This document shows positions 8,888 through 17,476 of a stretch of DNA of 64,000 bases, piece by piece (the first letter of the stretch is position 1; each line of letters starts with the position of its first letter). This DNA comes from JBJHBP01 sp050485685 (GTDB lineage Bacteria; Pseudomonadota; Gammaproteobacteria; Steroidobacterales; Rariloculaceae), in the NCBI GenBank assembly GCA_050485685.1, contig JBJHBW010000003.1, forward strand, positions 1-64,000. Direction: 5' to 3'. The notes beneath the pieces are model-generated. The model did no database searches. It saw only the letters and a program-made list of their open reading frames with translations, and was not told the DNA's origin. A program made the translations under genes and the position numbers.

Positions 8888-9171
8888 CGGGAGCAGGGTA
8901 GAACGCATGTCTCGTTCCGACATTCGCTGTCAACGCAGCGAGCAGCACCGCGGCATACTCCTCGAGATCGATCCCGCCAACGGCAAGCCACTGGTCACCA
9001 GGCCGTCCGGACGTTTCGGCAGACCCAATACCGCCGTCTCACGTACGCGACAGGAATAGCCTGCAGGCGTGACTCTCCGACACCGCCGTTATAGGTAGCT
9101 TCCGCAATGCGCCGCCGTCGATTCCAGTAGTAAGTTCCACGTCGGTGAAGCCTATTCTGGGGGGTCGAAGG
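8888..9171. other. 284-bp intergenic region with no convincing gene
   Basis: It lies between the PQQ dehydrogenase and the DUF1269-like gene. A 50-codon open frame (ATG 8908, stop at 9057-9059) has no Shine-Dalgarno sequence and unremarkable composition, so I treat it as chance. No tRNA-like cloverleaf or terminator with a T tract is visible. Confidence 0.4.
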
Positions 9172-9702
9172 ATGAAACGCTTGTGTTTTCTCGTACCGAA
9201 TGCGGACAGCGCCCACCGTGTGGTTGACGAGCTTCGAAGCAAGGGCTGGAAAGACGAGCAGATTTTCGTTTTCGCCAATGACGAGACGCCGCTCGGTGAT
9301 CTGCCCGATGCGGGCCTGATCCAGAAGTCGGATTTCTATCCGCAGCTGACACGTGGCCTCGCCACCGGGGGCGCAATCGGTGCGATCGGCGGGCTCGTCG
9401 CAATGCGTGTAGCAGGTGCCGTGTTCGGTGGTGGCGCTGTCGTGCTGTTCGCACTGATCGGCGCAGGGCTCAACGGCCTCCTGTCGGCCATTGCAGGGTC
9501 CGCATTCCCGAATTCCCGTCTGGTGCAGTTTGAGAAAGCTATCGCCGCCGGTGAGGTGCTGGTCATGGTCAATGTCGAGTCCGACCAGGTGGACGATGTC
9601 ATGAAGCTCATCAAGGCGCATCATCCCGAGGTGGAAATCGAAACCATCGAGCCCCGGGCGCCGGTGATTCCAAAGTGGCCGCATTCAGCCGGGACAACCT
9701 GA
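9172..9702 (+). CDS. DUF1269-like membrane protein
   Basis: A 176-residue protein. Residues 1-45 look like a small alpha/beta module (KRLCFLVPNADSAHRVVDEL), residues about 65-125 are a glycine- and alanine-rich hydrophobic hairpin (GLATGGAIGAIGG, FALIGAGLNGLLSAIAG), and the C-terminus returns to a soluble strand-helix-strand (VLVMVNVESDQVDDVMKLI). This order is typical of DUF1269-type stress-related proteins. ATG 9172 has GGGGGG and AAGG upstream. The function is unknown. The downstream neighbour is a ZIP metal transporter, but a 90-bp gap separates them. Confidence 0.75.
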   Translation: MKRLCFLVPNADSAHRVVDELRSKGWKDEQIFVFANDETPLGDLPDAGLIQKSDFYPQLTRGLATGGAIGAIGGLVAMRVAGAVFGGGAVVLFALIGAGLNGLLSAIAGSAFPNSRLVQFEKAIAAGEVLVMVNVESDQVDDVMKLIKAHHPEVEIETIEPRAPVIPKWPHSAGTT

Positions 9703-9792
9703 GGCACTTGCAGACTCTTCTCACGCCGGGCGCATTGCTGCCATCCACCTGAAACTGCTCCCGCCCAACGGTTCAATAGCAGGCCGCGCAAG

Positions 9793-10524
9793 TTGACGAC
9801 GTTTCAGTGGATAGTGGCAGGCGGGATCGCGATGAGCCTGATAGCGCTCGTCGGCAGCGTCACGCTGCTGATGAGCGCCAGGACGCTCGAGCGACTGCTG
9901 CTGCCCCTGGTTTCACTTGCTGCCGGTTCGCTGATCGGCGGGGCGCTGTTTCATATGGTTCCCGCTTCGCTTGCGGAGATTTCCGACGGTAACCATGTCT
10001 GGCTGCTGCTTATCCTGGGATTCGCCGCCTTCATGGCCCTGGAGCAGTTCTTTCACTGGCATCATTGTCATCGTGCTGACGCAGCCTGCCGCAAGCCTCT
10101 GGGCTATCTGATCCTGCTGGGTGACGGGCTGCACAATCTCCTCGGGGGCATTGCTGTTGGCGGCGCGTTTCTGATTGACATACGACTTGGCATCACCGCA
10201 TGGATAGCGGCTGCGCTACACGAGATTCCACAGGAACTGGGAGATTTCGGCGCGCTCATATACAGCGGATGGTCCAAAGGCGGGGCACTGCTATTCAACC
10301 TGCTTTCCGGCCTGACATTCCTGATCGGCGGGCTTCTGGCTTATGCGTTGAGTCATACGATCAATGTGGCCTATCTGATTCCTCTGGCTGCGGGTAACTT
10401 TCTCTATATTGCGGCGGCCGATCTGGTGCCCGAGATCAATCGCCATCCGCGTTTTGGTCACAATGTGGCCAATCTTCTTATGTTCCTGGTCGGCGCCGGC
10501 TTGATGTACATCGCAGCGATCTGA
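9793..10524 (+). CDS. ZIP-family divalent metal transporter
   Basis: A 243-residue polytopic membrane protein with about eight helices and a His-containing loop (FFHWHHCHR, about residues 86-94). The two ZIP signature helices are present in modified form: LGDGLHNLLGGIAVGG (usual HNxxDG reads HNLLGG here) and AALHEIPQELGDF (usual HEIPHE reads HEIPQE). ZIP proteins carry zinc, iron or manganese into the cytoplasm. The start is TTG 9793; ATG 9832 is in frame but would cut into the first helix. The altered metal-site residues mean selectivity may differ from the ZupT standard. Confidence 0.88.
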   Translation: MTTFQWIVAGGIAMSLIALVGSVTLLMSARTLERLLLPLVSLAAGSLIGGALFHMVPASLAEISDGNHVWLLLILGFAAFMALEQFFHWHHCHRADAACRKPLGYLILLGDGLHNLLGGIAVGGAFLIDIRLGITAWIAAALHEIPQELGDFGALIYSGWSKGGALLFNLLSGLTFLIGGLLAYALSHTINVAYLIPLAAGNFLYIAAADLVPEINRHPRFGHNVANLLMFLVGAGLMYIAAI

Positions 10525-10647
10525 AACTGCTGAGCGGCACCGCTTCGCTCGTATGTATATTCTGCAGTTCACGGCAACTACGGATGGCTGCTCTACGATT
10601 CCCGTTCCAGAATTGCCGGTGTCATGCTCAAACAGCAGGAAAAGGCC

Positions 10648-11205
10648 ATGTTCAGAAGATTAATAGTATTACTCGTGCTGGTTGCATCCCTGGCGATGGC
10701 CGCACAGGCACTTGCACAGCAACGGGGTCAGCAGGGGGGCGCTTCCTCTCCTCCTGCCGCAGGGCAGGCACAGGGCGACCGCGCGCGCGATCGCGCTGCC
10801 GGCCAGGCCGCAACAAGGGACAGGGAGCAGGCGCGAGTGCGTGATCCCGCCCTTCATGTGCAGGAACGCGACCGGCTTCGTGACCGCAACATCTATGGAT
10901 CCGGTCTGATGACGCGGCAGGAGCGTGTCGAGTACCGCGAGCGAATCCGAAACATGTCGGACGACTCAGCCTGGGCGCGGTTCCAGTTGCAGCATCAGCA
11001 GGCCATGCAGGCACGCGCACGAGAACGCGGTGTGGAGATTGAAGCACCGTTCTACGGGCAACATATGATGACATCGCGTGAGCGCATCGAGCACAGACGC
11101 GCGCTGGATCGTGCACGCTCCGAACAGGAGCGCGCCAGGATTCGCGCCGAGCATCAGACTGCCATGCAGGAGCGGGCGCGCGCTTTGGGTCTGCCGCAGC
11201 CATAG
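10648..11205 (+). CDS. Exported Arg-rich protein with an internal tandem repeat
   Basis: A 185-residue protein. A signal peptide (FRRLIVLLVLVASLAMAAQALA) precedes a Gln/Gly/Ala/Arg-rich linker (about 24-75) and two copies of a helical unit of about 45 residues. Copy 1 begins LMTRQERVEYRERIR and ends QAMQARARERGV; copy 2 begins MMTSRERIEHRRALDRAR and ends TAMQERARALGL. The mature part is very rich in Arg, Glu and Gln and should be helical. AGGAAAAGG lies just before ATG 10648. I do not recognise a named family; a periplasmic or envelope-associated role is inferred from the signal peptide only. Confidence 0.8.
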   Translation: MFRRLIVLLVLVASLAMAAQALAQQRGQQGGASSPPAAGQAQGDRARDRAAGQAATRDREQARVRDPALHVQERDRLRDRNIYGSGLMTRQERVEYRERIRNMSDDSAWARFQLQHQQAMQARARERGVEIEAPFYGQHMMTSRERIEHRRALDRARSEQERARIRAEHQTAMQERARALGLPQP

Positions 11206-11348
11206 CCGGTGATCGTGTGCATTGTCACGCTCCTTGCTGACAGCCGGATGCCGATTTGGCGAGGTAGTTCCGGTTACATGTTCGACTTGAAGTCGGCCTG
11301 CTGGTTGCGCTGGGCGTAATCAGGGCGGCATCGCTTCGCGTTTTCGTG

Positions 11349-11380
11349 CCCCAGGTCGCGGAATTTTTCCGCGCCTGGGG
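11349..11380 (+). repeat. REP-like hairpin just upstream of a diguanylate cyclase gene
   Basis: CCCCAGG-T-CGCGGA and TCCGCG-CCTGGGG form a 13-bp stem with one bulged T around an ATTTT loop, followed by GGGGTCAGACT. This layout (strong GC hairpin next to GGGGTCAGAC) resembles the extragenic palindromes mobilised by REP-associated tyrosine transposases. No transposase is nearby and I saw only this copy in the window. It ends 9 bases before the GTG start, so it could also affect translation. Confidence 0.5.
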
Positions 11381-11389
11381 TCAGACTTC

Positions 11390-12703
11390 GTGCCCGTGAA
11401 CATTGGCACCGACAAATCGGTGGACCTCCCGAACTCTCCCTACGCCCGCGAGCTCGAACAGACACGGCTCTTCCGGCTGCGATTCGAGCCGGGCACCGAG
11501 ACAGAGTTCGCGATTTCGCACCTCCAGCGCACGCGCGGACGGGTCCGCGCGTGGCACTCCATCGTGCTGGCCATGTACCTGCTGCTGATCCTGCCGGACA
11601 TGATCGCGCTGCGCTTCGGCGGCTCTGGCACGCAAGAGAGCGGACCGTTCGCCGATTCCTGGAATCCCGGCAACGCCGACATGCTCTTCTGGGTGGTCGT
11701 GATCATCACGCTCAGTCGTGCCGCACTCGCATTCGTCGCCTGGACACGCCTGTTCGAGCGCTGGTATCCACGCATTGCGTTGCCGCTGGTCATGATCAGC
11801 CACGGGCTGTGGGCATTCATGTGCAGCGGCGAGATGCTGGGTGCACACCCGGAATATCTTGCTCCCCTGGTTACGGATGCCTTCGCGGCTTTCTTCTTCA
11901 GCGGCCTGCTTTTCCGACAGGCCCTGCTGGTGAACGCAGCCGCCGTAGGCGCGTTGTTCTTCGGCGGCTGGTATCACACGGGCATCGCGGCATCCATGGT
12001 GGGTTTCGGGGTGCACCTCATCATCAACGCCGGGATTGCGGCGGTCGCCGGGTTCGCGCACGAGCGTTCGGAACGCACGCGATTTCTGGAACACTCCCTG
12101 CTGGGTGAAATGGCTGCCCGTGACGGACTGACGGGACTGAAGAACCGCAGGGCTTTCGATGAGCACCTGACCCGGGTGTGGCAACAGGCGCTGCGCGATC
12201 GTCGCACGCTGGGTGTGTTGATGATCGATGCGGACGATTTTAAGAAATACAACGACCGTTACGGACATCAGGCCGGCGACAATGCGCTGAAGCGGATAGC
12301 TCGCGCAGTGGAAGAACTCGCCAGACGGCCGCTCGATATTGCCGCTCGCTACGGAGGGGAAGAGCTGGTCGTGGTGCTTTACGACATGTCGAAGGAGCAT
12401 ATTCTCGAGCTCGCCGAACGCGTCAGACGCACCGTGCAGGAACTCGGTATCGCACACGAGGCGTCGACGGCAGGTGTCATCACGGTGAGTGTCGGCGTAG
12501 GCATCGTAAGTCCCACGTTGCAGCGCAGTCCGCAGGGTGCCGTGCAGCTCGCGGACCAGGCCCTTTATCAGGCCAAGCAGGCGGGACGAAATCGGGTTGT
12601 CTTCCTCGATCGTGAACACAGCGCGCTGACGACTGGCATCTTCAAACACCCCGCACGCGACGGCGGTGGCGACGGCGCTAGCGAGCGAGCTTCCGCGTGC
12701 TGA
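11390..12703 (+). CDS. Membrane-bound diguanylate cyclase (GGDEF domain)
   Basis: A 437-residue inner-membrane signalling protein that should make cyclic di-GMP from two GTP. The N-terminal half (about 50-225) holds about six hydrophobic helices of no named sensor type. The GGDEF domain spans about 245-415, with DDFKKYNDRYGHQAGD and the active-site loop GGEEL (Gly322-Leu326). RPLD lies five residues before GGEEL, in the correct place for an inhibitory RxxD I-site, so product feedback is expected. The start is GTG 11390; the second in-frame GTG at 11396 is also possible. No EAL domain or partner is adjacent. Confidence 0.92.
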   Translation: MPVNIGTDKSVDLPNSPYARELEQTRLFRLRFEPGTETEFAISHLQRTRGRVRAWHSIVLAMYLLLILPDMIALRFGGSGTQESGPFADSWNPGNADMLFWVVVIITLSRAALAFVAWTRLFERWYPRIALPLVMISHGLWAFMCSGEMLGAHPEYLAPLVTDAFAAFFFSGLLFRQALLVNAAAVGALFFGGWYHTGIAASMVGFGVHLIINAGIAAVAGFAHERSERTRFLEHSLLGEMAARDGLTGLKNRRAFDEHLTRVWQQALRDRRTLGVLMIDADDFKKYNDRYGHQAGDNALKRIARAVEELARRPLDIAARYGGEELVVVLYDMSKEHILELAERVRRTVQELGIAHEASTAGVITVSVGVGIVSPTLQRSPQGAVQLADQALYQAKQAGRNRVVFLDREHSALTTGIFKHPARDGGGDGASERASAC

Positions 12704-12776
12704 TTTTCCTTTACGCCTGGCAGGCGTTTACCGAGAATCCTCGGACAAGTCCGTCCAGGTCGAATCGAGCGCAACG

Positions 12777-13745
12777 GTGTCCAGAGTCGCAATTCAGCCA
12801 CGCTTCATCGTCGCCGTCCTTGGCCTGATCGGAATCGCAATCCTGTTCGCTTATCAGCGCGACATCCGCACCGCCCGAGAGCGGGTTGCGGCTGGTGGCG
12901 TGATCATCGAAACCCCGTGCGGGCCGATCGAATACGCCGAAGCCGGTGAAGGTCCGCCGCTTCTGATGGTGCACGGCGCAGGCGGCGGTTACGACCAGGG
13001 CCTTGAGTTCACCGGCGGCCTCGCCGAGCGGGGCTTTCGTGTGATCGCGGTGTCGCGTTTCGGGTATCTGGGTACACCGTTGCCGGCCGATGCGTCGGCG
13101 GCCGCGCAGGCGGACGCGCATGCCTGCCTGCTCGATGCGCTGGGCATAACACGCGCGGCAGTGCTTGGCGGTTCGGCCGGGGCGCCGTCGTCAGTGCAGT
13201 TCGCGCTGCGACATCCGGAGCGTATCGATGCACTCGTGCTGCTGGTGCCGGCTCTGTATTTGCCACGCGATGAGGATACGCCGTCGGTCAGTCCGCCTTC
13301 AGGTCTGGAGTTCGTGTTCGCCACCGCCCTGCGGTTCGACTTCCTGTTCTGGGCGGTGCTGAAAGCGGCGCCCCGGGTGATGATAGCGACTGCGCTCGCA
13401 ACCGATCCGGCGCTGGTCGAGCAGGCCGATAGGGAAGAGCAGGCGCGCGTGAATCGCATGCTGGCGACCATACTGCCGGTCAGCGCGCGGCGGCTCGGTC
13501 TGCTCAACGACAGTGCGGTGCTGGTCGACGTGGAACGCTATCCGCTCGAGCAGATCAACGCGCCGACGCTGCTGATCAGTGTCGAGGATGACCGCTACGG
13601 CACGTGGGAGATCGCCCGCTACACGGCTTCGCAGATTCCGGACGCACGGTTCAGGAGCTTCGCCAAGGGTGGTCACGTGTGGGTCGGACATCACCAGACG
13701 ATCATCACTGAGATCGCAGACTTCTTGCGCGAGCAGGGTCAGTGA
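12777..13745 (+). CDS. Membrane-anchored alpha/beta hydrolase
   Basis: A 322-residue protein (from GTG 12777) with one N-terminal transmembrane segment (FIVAVLGLIGIAILFAYQ) and an alpha/beta hydrolase fold. The oxyanion strand is LLMVHGAGGG, the nucleophile elbow GGSAG, the acid is probably in SVEDDRYG and the base is the His of KGGHVWVG. The frame is open back to GTG 12666, overlapping the cyclase gene by 38 bases, but that extension reads like intergenic sequence. Neither start has a clear Shine-Dalgarno sequence. The substrate is unknown. It is 31 bases upstream of the LCAT-like gene, so the two may be co-transcribed. Confidence 0.85.
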   Translation: MSRVAIQPRFIVAVLGLIGIAILFAYQRDIRTARERVAAGGVIIETPCGPIEYAEAGEGPPLLMVHGAGGGYDQGLEFTGGLAERGFRVIAVSRFGYLGTPLPADASAAAQADAHACLLDALGITRAAVLGGSAGAPSSVQFALRHPERIDALVLLVPALYLPRDEDTPSVSPPSGLEFVFATALRFDFLFWAVLKAAPRVMIATALATDPALVEQADREEQARVNRMLATILPVSARRLGLLNDSAVLVDVERYPLEQINAPTLLISVEDDRYGTWEIARYTASQIPDARFRSFAKGGHVWVGHHQTIITEIADFLREQGQ

Positions 13746-13776
13746 TACGGTTTAGGCATTGACTGGTGAGGGATCA

Positions 13777-15141
13777 ATGAGTTTGACCCGATACGGTTTG
13801 CAGTGGCTGTTGCGAGCGGTTGCCCTGAGCGGCACGTTAGCCGTTGCGGCGTGTGCGGCAACTCGTGAAGCCCGTCAGCAGGACGTCGTTACACGAGAGC
13901 TGGGTGCACAGCGGCAACCGGTCATCGTCATACCCGGAATACTCGGCTCCGGCCTCGTGGATACGCAGACCGGCAGGACCGTCTGGCCGCCAAACCTTTT
14001 CAAGCTGCTGCGTGGCTGGCGAGTACGCGACCTGACGGTACCGCTGGAGGAGTCGCCGGCATGGGGCTACGGATCGGTGGTCCCCACCGATGTGGTGCTG
14101 TCGGGTTCCGGCCGCGATTACTACGGGAGGCTTGTCGATACCCTGACCGTGGCGGGCTTCACGTGCGCTACGCCCGACCGGCTGAGTGTGGACACAGACT
14201 GCGTCCTTTTCACCTGGGACTGGCGCCAGGGCTTCGTCGCCGCCGCCGGCCGGCTGGAGCAGGTCATCGGCCAGCTGCGCGCTGTGCGCGGTGATCCGGA
14301 TCTCACCGTCGACCTCGTCGCGCACAGCGCCGGCGCAATGATCGCGCGCTACTACGTCAGATTCGCTGGCACGGACGTCGTCGCACAGGATTCCGTCCTG
14401 GATGCGCCTGATCGCGATCCGGGCGTGCGACAGGCAATCCTGATCGGGCCGCCGATAGAGGGATCGCAGGCGAGCATCGAGGGCATGATGCGCGGCTATC
14501 GCATCGGCCCGATCACGGTGAGGCCGGACATACTTTCGACGTTCGAGACGTCATTTCAGCTGCTTCCCCATCCCGAGCTGGACTGGCTCATCGACACTGC
14601 CGGCGCGTCGGTACAGTACGACCTGTACGACATCGAAACCTGGCGCTGGCTGGAGCAGTCGATTTTCGATCCGGCGGTGCGGCAGCGAGTCCATGCGCGT
14701 GCGGGCTCTGGCGTCGAGGCGGAGCAGCGCATGCAGGCGCTTGAAGCACATTTCGAACGCGCCCTGGCGCGCGGCAGGCGATTTCATGAAGCGCTGTCTT
14801 CGGTCCGACCGGACGTCGATTACCTGGTGGTTGGCGGTGACTGCGCGCCAACACCGAGACGGGCACTGCTGGAGACCATAGACGGACGGCCACTGCTGCG
14901 CTTCGATCCCGGGGATGTGGCTGAACCGGTTGCCGGCGTGGATTACCAGCGCCTGATGATTGAACGCGGGGACGGTCGCGTCACCTGGAGTTCTCTGCTT
15001 GGTCGTGGCCGCGCCGATGCCGATCCAGATTACGAGAACGCGTTTCACATCGCGAATCTGATGTACACCTGCGCAGTGCACTCCAACATGGCAGTGGACT
15101 TCGAGGTCCGACACAATCTGTTGAACCTGTTGTTTCGCTGA
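13777..15141 (+). CDS. Lecithin:cholesterol acyltransferase (LCAT)-like lipoprotein
   Basis: A 454-residue protein with a lipoprotein signal (lipobox VAAC, Cys26). The LCAT/phospholipase family opening VIVIPGILGSGL is followed by TGRTVWPPN at 66-73, and the lipase elbow AHSAG places the nucleophile at Ser184. Later Asp and His candidates lie in VGGDCAPT and CAVHSN. The family transfers or releases acyl chains from phospholipids; bacterial members are less common and mostly uncharacterised. ATG 13777 follows GAGGGA. A surface or periplasmic lipid acyltransferase/lipase is inferred. Confidence 0.85.
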   Translation: MSLTRYGLQWLLRAVALSGTLAVAACAATREARQQDVVTRELGAQRQPVIVIPGILGSGLVDTQTGRTVWPPNLFKLLRGWRVRDLTVPLEESPAWGYGSVVPTDVVLSGSGRDYYGRLVDTLTVAGFTCATPDRLSVDTDCVLFTWDWRQGFVAAAGRLEQVIGQLRAVRGDPDLTVDLVAHSAGAMIARYYVRFAGTDVVAQDSVLDAPDRDPGVRQAILIGPPIEGSQASIEGMMRGYRIGPITVRPDILSTFETSFQLLPHPELDWLIDTAGASVQYDLYDIETWRWLEQSIFDPAVRQRVHARAGSGVEAEQRMQALEAHFERALARGRRFHEALSSVRPDVDYLVVGGDCAPTPRRALLETIDGRPLLRFDPGDVAEPVAGVDYQRLMIERGDGRVTWSSLLGRGRADADPDYENAFHIANLMYTCAVHSNMAVDFEVRHNLLNLLFR

Positions 15142-15233
15142 CCGGCCGAGCGAGAACGTGTCCTGATGACCGCCTGACAGCGGATCGAAAGCGCCGCTAG
15201 AATTCCGCTCGTTCCACAGGCGACCCACTTCAG

Positions 15234-15803
15234 ATGGACCTCTTCTTCCTTTCCTATACCACGGTTGCAATCGCCGAGATCGGTGATCGCTCGCTGCTGG
15301 TGGCGATGCTGCTGGGCGCGCGCTATCAGCGCTTTGTTCCGGTATTTCTCGGCATGGCCGCGGGACTTTTTGCCAACCAGCTGCTGTCCGCGTTTGTCGG
15401 CGTGTGGTTGTTCAGCGTGCTGCCGGCGCACTGGCACGGGCCGCTGGTGGCCATCGCTTTCATTGCCATGGCCGTGTGGGTGCTGATACCCGAAGGTGAC
15501 GATCACGGAACCGGCGGTCGCTCCGCGCACAGCATCTTCCTTGCTACCGCAATCGCATTCTTCGTGCTGGAAATGGCCGATAAGACGCAGCTTGCGGTGG
15601 TGGTGCTGGCGGGCAGTTCCGGCAGCCTGGTGGCGGTCGTGCTCGGCGCGACCCTGGGCATATTAACGGTTACCACGCCGGCGCTGTTTCTGGGACAAAG
15701 ATTCGCCCGCCGCCTGCCGCTGCGTGCCCTGCGCATTGCCGCAGCAGTACTGTTCGTCGCGATTGGCGCCTGGATACTGCTGACGGGCCAGACTTTCGGC
15801 TAG
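15234..15803 (+). CDS. GDT1/TMEM165-family (UPF0016) cation exporter
   Basis: A 189-residue membrane protein with six or seven helices and the two signature motifs of the family: EIGDRS in the first half (about residues 14-19) and EMADKTQ in the second. These acidic motifs form the cation path. Characterised bacterial members (for example MneA) export manganese, and eukaryotic relatives move Ca2+/Mn2+ against protons. It stands alone, with about 90 bp before it and a convergent gene after it. No manganese riboswitch (yybP-ykoY) fold is evident upstream. Confidence 0.88.
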   Translation: MDLFFLSYTTVAIAEIGDRSLLVAMLLGARYQRFVPVFLGMAAGLFANQLLSAFVGVWLFSVLPAHWHGPLVAIAFIAMAVWVLIPEGDDHGTGGRSAHSIFLATAIAFFVLEMADKTQLAVVVLAGSSGSLVAVVLGATLGILTVTTPALFLGQRFARRLPLRALRIAAAVLFVAIGAWILLTGQTFG

Positions 15804-15812
15804 TGCTCGGTC

Positions 15813-15832
15813 GTGGCGCTCGCGAACGCCAC
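15813..15832. terminator. Possible shared terminator hairpin between convergent genes
   Basis: GTGGCG and CGCCAC pair around an 8-base loop in the 50-bp gap between the convergent GDT1-type and FG-GAP genes. There is no T tract on either side, so a Rho-independent terminator is only possible. Confidence 0.3.
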
Positions 15833-15853
15833 AATCACTGCCGCATCGAAGGA

Positions 15854-17476
15854 TCAATCCTCCCCGCGCAGCGGCGGCGTCGCGTCGTTGAACCACAGCT
15901 TGGCGCCGTTCTCGAACTCGAATGCGGCACCGGGGCCGGCGGCATCCCAATAGTTGTTCTTGAACAGGTCGGGCCGGGAATTGCCGGTAATGTCACCCAC
16001 CGCAGCGCCATGCGTGAACGTGCTGGCGGCCGACAGCCATTCTGAGGACGCATCGATCATGCTGCCGTCGCTCTGGCCGCGCAGCAGAATGTTGCGCCGG
16101 CCCGGAAACGGCATCGCATCCCAACCATGGTCGGCGATGAACACGTCGTCCAGACCGTCGCCGTCGATATCAAGCGTCAGCCATTGGCGGGCGTGGGCGA
16201 CCCCGGTGCGATCCGGGTACTGGTCTATGGGGAAACCACGACACACGATGGTTTCGAAGGCGTCGATTGAACAGTCGTCGGCGCCGGCGCCACCGGCAAA
16301 TACGAATGTGCCATCGCCCTGGCCGTGCCAGATCAGCACCGGCTCGGCCACCTGTGGCCCCGCTGCAATGGCGGCGGAACCGACAAGATCCAGATTGCCG
16401 TTGCCGTTGATGTCGCCCAGCGTACCGTTTTTCCAGTAGGCGCCGATGAGATCGTGCATCTGACCTTCGTGTTCAACGGTCACCGTGTCCGGGCCATTGA
16501 ACACAACCTCGAAGTGCAGTGCGCCCGGCAGCGAGCGGTTGATGAACACCGGCCAGTACGTGTGCATGGTGCTCGCCACGATGTCGGGCCGGCCATCGTC
16601 ATCGATGTCCGCCACCAGCGCGTCGAGTACGTGGCGGTCGCGGTCGCTGCTTGTGAACGTGCCCGGCTCACTGTTGCCATAGCGGTCCACGATCAGACAT
16701 TCCGCGTCGTAGCTGCCGAAACCATCCTCGAGTGTGATGTCGGCCTGCGTGAACTGGCCGGTGCCGTCGTTAAGGAAAATGCGCCCGCCCATGACCTCGC
16801 AGCTTTCCGCGTTCGGACCGCTGCCGCTGGACGTGAGGAGTATGTCGGGGTAACCGTCGCCATCGAAATCGGCCACGCGCACCCATTCGGGCCAATGCTG
16901 CAGATCACCGCCGCTGATCTGGTCGGATGCATCGGTGAACTGGCCGTTGCCCTGATTCAGGAACAGATGGAGCCTGGATGTTTCGTAGTAGGAACCCTGG
17001 CGCGCATCGACGGTGACCAGCAGGAGATCGTTGCGGCCATTCAGATTCGCATCGATAGCGGCGATCGCCACCGTGGTGCCGTTTCTGCCCAGATACCGGT
17101 TCGGGAGTGGTGAGGCGGCAGCACTGAACACGCCGCTGCCGTTGTTGATCAGCAGCCAGTCATGATCCATGCCCTGATCGCCATCCGGTGACCCGGCCAC
17201 GAGATCCAGCACAGTGTTGCCGGTGACGTCGACGAACAGCGATGCGTTCGGGCCGGCCTGGCTTACGGACTGCGGCAGGTTGGATGCCGAGGGTTGCGGG
17301 CCGCCGGGCTGCGGGCCACCAGGCTGTGGTCCGCCCGGCTGCGGACCGGGCGCGGATGATCCGCTGCCGCCTCCGCCGCATGCAGCGAGCAGTCCTATTG
17401 CGCTGCCCAGCAGCACACATCGAACAGCGTGCCTGAGGCGAAGTGAACCCTTCCGTGACGTGATGGATGAACGCAT
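15854..17476 (-). CDS. FG-GAP/VCBS repeat lipoprotein
   Basis: A 540-residue exported protein. The lipobox LLAAC sits in GLLAACGGGG, followed by a low-complexity linker with four PGGPQ units. The rest is a predicted beta propeller of FG-GAP type with repeated Ca-binding loops: DFDGDGYPDIL, DIDDDGRPDIV, DINGNGNLDLV, DIDGDGLDDVF and the weaker DITGNSRPDLF. ATG 17476 was chosen because GGAG lies about 7 bases upstream and the signal follows directly; an extension to 17593 is less likely. Such proteins bind surfaces, sugars or partners; no enzymatic domain is seen. Confidence 0.88.
   Translation of the reverse strand: MRSSITSRKGSLRLRHAVRCVLLGSAIGLLAACGGGGSGSSAPGPQPGGPQPGGPQPGGPQPSASNLPQSVSQAGPNASLFVDVTGNTVLDLVAGSPDGDQGMDHDWLLINNGSGVFSAAASPLPNRYLGRNGTTVAIAAIDANLNGRNDLLLVTVDARQGSYYETSRLHLFLNQGNGQFTDASDQISGGDLQHWPEWVRVADFDGDGYPDILLTSSGSGPNAESCEVMGGRIFLNDGTGQFTQADITLEDGFGSYDAECLIVDRYGNSEPGTFTSSDRDRHVLDALVADIDDDGRPDIVASTMHTYWPVFINRSLPGALHFEVVFNGPDTVTVEHEGQMHDLIGAYWKNGTLGDINGNGNLDLVGSAAIAAGPQVAEPVLIWHGQGDGTFVFAGGAGADDCSIDAFETIVCRGFPIDQYPDRTGVAHARQWLTLDIDGDGLDDVFIADHGWDAMPFPGRRNILLRGQSDGSMIDASSEWLSAASTFTHGAAVGDITGNSRPDLFKNNYWDAAGPGAAFEFENGAKLWFNDATPPLRGED

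Noticed and set aside
8908..9059. A 50-codon frame in the gap after the PQQ dehydrogenase
   Set aside because: No Shine-Dalgarno sequence, no family and random-looking composition.
11381..12649. A 422-codon minus-strand frame over the GGDEF gene
   Set aside because: Antisense shadow; the GGDEF gene on the other strand has full motifs.
15142..15233. Manganese riboswitch upstream of the GDT1-type exporter
   Set aside because: The gap is only 92 bp and I could not find the conserved loops of the yybP-ykoY fold.
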